A stretch of 64,000 nt of DNA, from positions 12,402 to 76,401 of the forward strand of contig CAZSHB010000006.1 in assembly GCA_964606885.1 (NCBI GenBank), written 5' to 3'. A program made the position numbers and the translations under genes. Within the stretch, counting starts at the first letter, position 1; each line of letters starts with the position of its first letter. Shown in pieces: positions 60,255-64,000 of this stretch. A model generated the notes under the pieces. The model saw nothing but the letters and a program-made list of their open reading frames with translations, ran no database searches and was not told the origin of the DNA. The stretch comes from CAZSHB01 sp964606885 (lineage in GTDB: Bacteria; Babelota; Babeliae; Babelales; CAIQNR01).

Positions 60255-61766
60255 TTGAAGAATTTTTTACTAAGTATGTTATTGGGTACGTGTGTAGTTG
60301 GCGGTTTGCAGGGTGCGCAACATGGTGCAGCTCTTCAAACTGCAGAACCAGAACCTATGGTGACGGTCCACGTTATACGTGAAACAACAAACGCGCATGG
60401 TGGTTCTGTTTTGGTAGCTGATGATATGGAGTGTCCACTTTCTTTGGTTCAAAAGTTTATTTCTGGCAAAGTGTTTCACTTAGGTAAGCCTGTTTTATCT
60501 TTATATAGCGCAGATTATGACTTATTGAAGGGTATGGTACTTGCAACATGTACCTATGAACGAAACGAGTTGTTAGCTGCTAGAAGCCCTGAGGATTTAC
60601 AAAAAATCTTTAAGGCAGCGATTGGGTTAAGCCTACATAAAAAGACTTTAGATGCTATAACGGTGTCGCTCTTACAACATATTGAACGGCTTTCTCCTAA
60701 GCCTGGTGTTAAAGAAGTTCGTATGAGTTGTATATGCTCAAGATACGAAACTGACGATAGTCCGCGTGTGAATTTTTTAAAAAAGTTTGGTTCAGCAGAT
60801 ATTGAACGTTTAGTAGCAACTGCTGTTGGATTAGTGGCAGATGAAACATATAAGAGCGATCCTCAAGGGACTGATGTTGAGAGTGATTTTGAGAATGTTA
60901 AAGCTGTGTTGCATGTATTATTACATACTGACGATTTAAAGAAGTACGTAACCGAGAAGTGCAAAGAGACATTAGCGGATGCTGTCAAAGCGCGTGCATT
61001 ATGGGATTTAGAACATCATCCTGTAAGGAATCATGTTGCGGGTAACTATTCCTTAATTGATTACATGATAAGATATTTTGACGTTGCGTTTCCTTGTGGC
61101 ATGAGGAAAGAAGACTTAGTATTTTGTCCGTCAGTGTCGGATCTTTTGCGTGCAGGTGCAGTTGATAAACGGTTGATGCCAAATCTGCACGATGGTTTTG
61201 CAGAAAAACGTAGTTATTTGACGATAGAGGATAAGGGTTTAGGTTCTCTGGAAGGCATAGAAGGTGTACCAAATAGTGTGGATGTACGACATCTTTCTTT
61301 AGCTCATAATAATCTTTGTGCATGGCCAAAAATAATGGCGTTTTCTGCCTTGCAATCGCTTAATCTAAGTAATAATAATGTGAGTGTGTTGACTCCTGGA
61401 ATGTTTAGTCATCTTTGTCATTTAAAAAGTCTTCGTTTAAACAGTAATAATATCAGTACAATACCGTCAGGGGCTTTTGATGGACTTGCAGCTTTGGAAT
61501 GGCTTAATCTAAGTCGGAATAACATACAAGAATTGCCACCAGATTTTTTGGCAAAATTTCCTCAATTAACATCGGTTGATCTTGAGAATAATCAACTTCG
61601 TAAAGTGCCAGCAGGAGCGTTGCGTGGGCCTAAACAATTAAAAAAAGTTTGTCTTTATACTAATAACTTGCCTAGCCCAAGTTCTCAAGCAGAAGACACA
61701 ATACGTAAACAAAATGGATTATCTGCAGAGTGTCAGGTATTACTTTATAATCAAAGGCGCCAATGA
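60255..61766 (+). CDS. secreted leucine-rich-repeat protein
   Basis: 503 residues from TTG 60255 (AGGAACAAGAG ahead). Signal peptide KNFLLSMLLGTCVVGGLQGA. The C-terminal third holds about five LRRs of roughly 23 residues: LQSLNLSNNNVSVLTPGMFS, LKSLRLNSNNISTIPSGAFD, LEWLNLSRNNIQELPPDFLA and LTSVDLENNQLRKVPAGALR. The N-terminal part (GSVLVADDMECPLSLVQKFI, then LLKGMVLATCTYERNELLAA and a helical region) resembles a Skp1/BTB-like fold, but only loosely. LRRs bind proteins. The 3-prime end overlaps murG by 27 bases. Confidence 0.75.
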   Translation: MKNFLLSMLLGTCVVGGLQGAQHGAALQTAEPEPMVTVHVIRETTNAHGGSVLVADDMECPLSLVQKFISGKVFHLGKPVLSLYSADYDLLKGMVLATCTYERNELLAARSPEDLQKIFKAAIGLSLHKKTLDAITVSLLQHIERLSPKPGVKEVRMSCICSRYETDDSPRVNFLKKFGSADIERLVATAVGLVADETYKSDPQGTDVESDFENVKAVLHVLLHTDDLKKYVTEKCKETLADAVKARALWDLEHHPVRNHVAGNYSLIDYMIRYFDVAFPCGMRKEDLVFCPSVSDLLRAGAVDKRLMPNLHDGFAEKRSYLTIEDKGLGSLEGIEGVPNSVDVRHLSLAHNNLCAWPKIMAFSALQSLNLSNNNVSVLTPGMFSHLCHLKSLRLNSNNISTIPSGAFDGLAALEWLNLSRNNIQELPPDFLAKFPQLTSVDLENNQLRKVPAGALRGPKQLKKVCLYTNNLPSPSSQAEDTIRKQNGLSAECQVLLYNQRRQ

Positions 61767-62738
61767 CCGTAGTACTGTTTCTTGTAACGCAGCAGGGTTG
61801 CTTACAATCTCTTCTTGGAGTAACACGGTAACAAGCTCTGGATGATCTGCTTGAGCAGCGTACGCATTATCTTTTTGATGGCTGGTTGTGCGGGTTGTTA
61901 GGGGAATAACAATGCATGGTTTTTCAAAAAATAATGTCTCAAAAAGAGAACCGGCTCCAGCGCGGCAAATAATCAACGATGCCTGGTTGTAATAGTCAGC
62001 AAGTTGATGGTGGTACGCAAATACGATGTGTTCAATGTCATGTTGCGTATAAAAAGCACCAACGCGCTCTGCATCAGCACTGCCTGTTTGATGAATAATA
62101 CGCCACGTTTGCAAAACTGCCACAGGCACTGTTTCGAGCATCTTATTTAAAAAAGCTGAACCTTGCGAACCGCCTAAAATTAACAGTGTCGGTTTTGTAA
62201 GCTTGATAGGTTTTTTATCTTGCTCTGTAAAGCGTAATGGATAGGGGGCCAGTATGGTTGGTCTTTTAAAATAGTTTTTTGTTTGTTTAAAACAGATAAA
62301 AAGATTGGTTGCTAAGGGTGCCAGTAATTTTATGGTACGGCCTGGGTGTGCATTAAGTTCAAAAAGATCGATTGGTATACGCAGTACATACGCAGCTAAA
62401 CACACGGGTATAGAAAGATAGCCACCGGTGCTGATAACAACAGTCGGTTTATACGTGCGTAAGATCGACACGCTTTTAAAAAAAGTAGTAATCAGCTGTG
62501 TAATAAATAGAGGCAATTTCCACCATTGTCTGTACGGAACTTTTGGTAATGCAAGACGCTCGGTATATGTAATGGCAGGAAACTGTTTGCTGATAGTCGT
62601 ATCAAGTTCCTGACTATTGCCAATAAATAAAAGGGGTTGCTTACTAATCTGTGTGCGTTGCGTGCTAAGTGTGATGCACGGAATAATATGCCCACCTGAT
62701 CCGGATGCAACAGCACATATGCCATGAGTTGTGATCAT
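61740..62738 (-). CDS. murG: UDP-GlcNAc:lipid I N-acetylglucosaminyltransferase
   Basis: 332 residues. Adds GlcNAc to lipid I to give lipid II on the inner face of the membrane. Two-domain GT-B: AVASGSGGHIIPCITLS, VISTGGYLSIPVCLAAYV, LILGGSQGSAFLNKML, LIICRAGAGSLFETLFFEKP and TTRTTSHQKDNAYAAQ. The second Gly-rich motif keeps the usual residues. First of a murG-side group with dciA and holB, which overlap it by four bases. Confidence 0.93.
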   Translation of the reverse strand: MITTHGICAVASGSGGHIIPCITLSTQRTQISKQPLLFIGNSQELDTTISKQFPAITYTERLALPKVPYRQWWKLPLFITQLITTFFKSVSILRTYKPTVVISTGGYLSIPVCLAAYVLRIPIDLFELNAHPGRTIKLLAPLATNLFICFKQTKNYFKRPTILAPYPLRFTEQDKKPIKLTKPTLLILGGSQGSAFLNKMLETVPVAVLQTWRIIHQTGSADAERVGAFYTQHDIEHIVFAYHHQLADYYNQASLIICRAGAGSLFETLFFEKPCIVIPLTTRTTSHQKDNAYAAQADHPELVTVLLQEEIVSNPAALQETVLRSLAPLIIK

Positions 62739-63193
62739 AAGAGTGTACCTTGCGTGTCGCCTTTTTGCATACAGCGATAAAAAAATTCTCTGAGTGATTG
62801 TTGTAATTCTGGGTCTTTAATTGCAGCAAGCGCTTGTTTTTGTGCAAAGGTCAGTGGCACTACTTGGGGCTTTATGTAGACCGGCTTGCGTTCTTGTGGT
62901 GTTGTAGTTTTCTTTTTTGAGCCACTCGTTTTAAACACTAATTTTTGAATATATGTTTTGCCTAAATGCGTGTTAATTGTTTTTAGGAGTACGGTAGAAA
63001 GCAGGTATAGTTCTTGCATCCAGCTTGCATGTTGTACGCCAAGTATCAGGGTAGAGCCGTCAATTCTTTCTACCTGGACACGTTTTGCTAAGCTGCCCAT
63101 GATGGTAGGCCATTCAGCTAATAAAACTAATTTCCAAGATTCTTGTTGCAATGTTTTTTGCAAAATATCTTTTAGTGCAAGTGCATCGTTCAT
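62735..63193 (-). CDS. DUF721 / DciA-like helicase loader
   Basis: 152 residues from ATG 63193, overlapping holB by four bases. The N-terminal DUF721 domain (LVLLAEWPTIMGSLAKRVQV, LILGVQHASWMQELYLLS, INTHLGKTYIQKLVFK) is followed by a Lys-rich linker and a helical C-terminal part (KQALAAIKDPELQQSLREFF). DciA loads the replicative helicase DnaB in most bacteria that lack DnaC. Its place next to holB fits a replication role. Confidence 0.7.
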   Translation of the reverse strand: MNDALALKDILQKTLQQESWKLVLLAEWPTIMGSLAKRVQVERIDGSTLILGVQHASWMQELYLLSTVLLKTINTHLGKTYIQKLVFKTSGSKKKTTTPQERKPVYIKPQVVPLTFAQKQALAAIKDPELQQSLREFFYRCMQKGDTQGTLL

Positions 63194-63915
63194 GAACAGC
63201 TTTCTTTTTGTAGAAAAAGGTTCTTCCAAAAAAGCTTTGCACTACCCGGCATTGGTGGCTTTTCTAGATTTTTTTGGAGCAGTGCTATCATGCCTGAGCA
63301 GATTTTTATCTGTTGTGTATTGTGTGTTGTGACTGCTTCTTGGTAGCGAGCTATCCATGCTTTAAGGAGTTTATCAATTACCGTTGGTGTATCTATTTCT
63401 GTGGGGCAATGAGTATTTAAGTAAGAATAAAAGCCTTGCGCGGATGGTGTTGCAGCCATAAAAAATTGTTCGAACGGTTCAAGTTCGTTGGAGGTGCGTG
63501 TGGCAAGGGTATGGATATGACAACGGGATCTGATAGTTGGTAGTACGTGTGTTGCCCGTTGTGCTGTAAAAAAGAAGTAATATCCTGTTGGAGGTTCTTC
63601 AATCAGTTTAAGTAACGCATTAGCCGTTGCTGGTGTTAATCGATCAGCATGTTCAAGTACAAAGACCATGGATTGATTATCTGCTAACACAAAATCACTT
63701 CTTTTAAAAATTGGTTCTATATCATCCAAAGTGTATCGTTGTTCAGGCGTAATCCATAACAGGCTATGAAAATTTTTTTCTTTAATACTGACACAAGAAA
63801 AACAGCGCATGCAGGCAGATGTGTGTGTACAAAAGAGCGATTGTATGCGAGCAATAGTGGCTGCGGTGGTTGCCTCTACAGGGCCTACCGTTAATGTTCC
63901 TGTGGCTTGGTTCAT
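63190..63915 (-). CDS. holB: DNA polymerase III delta-prime subunit
   Basis: 241 residues, shorter than the usual 320-330. Part of the clamp loader. AAA+ remains: the zinc-binding Cys set C-H-T-S-A-CMRCFSC, then TPATANALLKLIEEPPTGYY (with LLK.LEEPP typical of delta-prime) and PTIRSRCHIH. The first P-loop region (VGPVEATTAATIARI) lacks the Walker A Lys, as expected for delta-prime. The start overlaps the preceding gene by four bases (ATGA). Confidence 0.85.
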   Translation of the reverse strand: MNQATGTLTVGPVEATTAATIARIQSLFCTHTSACMRCFSCVSIKEKNFHSLLWITPEQRYTLDDIEPIFKRSDFVLADNQSMVFVLEHADRLTPATANALLKLIEEPPTGYYFFFTAQRATHVLPTIRSRCHIHTLATRTSNELEPFEQFFMAATPSAQGFYSYLNTHCPTEIDTPTVIDKLLKAWIARYQEAVTTHNTQQIKICSGMIALLQKNLEKPPMPGSAKLFWKNLFLQKESCS

Positions 63916-64000
63916 GGACGCTCGCAGTGGGATAAGACGGTAACAAGTGCTTGCTCAAGGAGTGTTTGTGGTGTTTCTGTTGCATCAAGCGTTACAACAT
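63912..64000 (-). CDS. tmk: C-terminal end of a probable thymidylate kinase
   Basis: The last 28 residues read TLDATETPQTLLEQALVTVL then SHCERP, with the stop overlapping the holB start. The ending (LDA....  helix ..L) and the classical tmk-holB gene order suggest dTMP kinase. Partial: the gene begins beyond the window edge, so the P-loop and active site cannot be checked. Confidence 0.5.
   Translation of the reverse strand, partial: VVTLDATETPQTLLEQALVTVLSHCERP

Overview
The window looks like part of the small, AT-leaning genome of an intracellular or host-dependent Gram-negative bacterium. The best fit is the phylum Candidatus Dependentiae (TM6); this is inferred from gene content, with no marker gene search. 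The pointers are an unusually large share of small secreted proteins (about 25 of roughly 70 genes start with a Sec-type signal peptide), secreted ankyrin and leucine-rich-repeat proteins, several uptake systems (APC permease, sodium:solute symporter, SbtA-like permease, YhhQ-type queuosine-precursor transporter, a possible ECF S-component), very little biosynthesis, but a kept peptidoglycan and envelope set (glmU, murB, murG, mraY, uppS, lgt, lspA, mreB, a class A PBP). Two runs of ten Ns, one next to a foreign GC-rich scrap between copies of a 15 bp direct repeat, show that this is a draft assembly.

Layout. 1-3 kb: end of a PLP enzyme, then four secreted proteins, three of them ankyrin-like. 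3-8 kb: ComEC-like membrane protein, transketolase, a Cys/acid-rich secreted peptide, an NfeD-like protein and an exported adenylosuccinate-synthetase-like protein with a ruined active site. 8-17 kb: a long minus-strand run mnmG-lgt-dnaG-rpoD-corC ending beside a Q/P-rich secreted protein; rpoD carries a histone-H1-like tail. 17-27 kb: mraY, an APC permease, a SpoU methyltransferase, two secreted orphans, tgt with its transporter, murB, trhO and a secreted ankyrin protein. 27-33 kb: pheT-lspA-comF, then two SurA-like chaperones. 33-42 kb: a delta-60 repeat protein, sbcD, glmU, a secreted ParB/Srx-like protein, small exported orphans, an SbtA-like permease and a putative outer-membrane barrel. 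42-53 kb: mreB, rsmA, a secreted alpha/beta hydrolase, a secreted Memo-like protein, a LOG protein, a symporter split only by an assembly artefact, HAD proteins, an ECF-like membrane protein, uppS and gpsA. 53-64 kb: small secreted helical proteins, a PASTA protein, RNase P RNA, a class A PBP, two large secreted orphans (one LRR), then murG-dciA-holB and the end of a probable tmk.

How it fits together. The housekeeping genes give information processing, tRNA modification and a cell wall. The rest is import plus a dense secretome. The most striking pattern is that several enzyme folds normally found in the cytosol (adenylosuccinate synthetase, Memo, ParB/sulfiredoxin, HAD) carry N-terminal export signals, and in three of them expected active-site residues are missing. 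This suggests a set of exported, repurposed enzyme folds that may act in the periplasm or the host. No tRNA gene, CRISPR array, transposase or phage module was seen.
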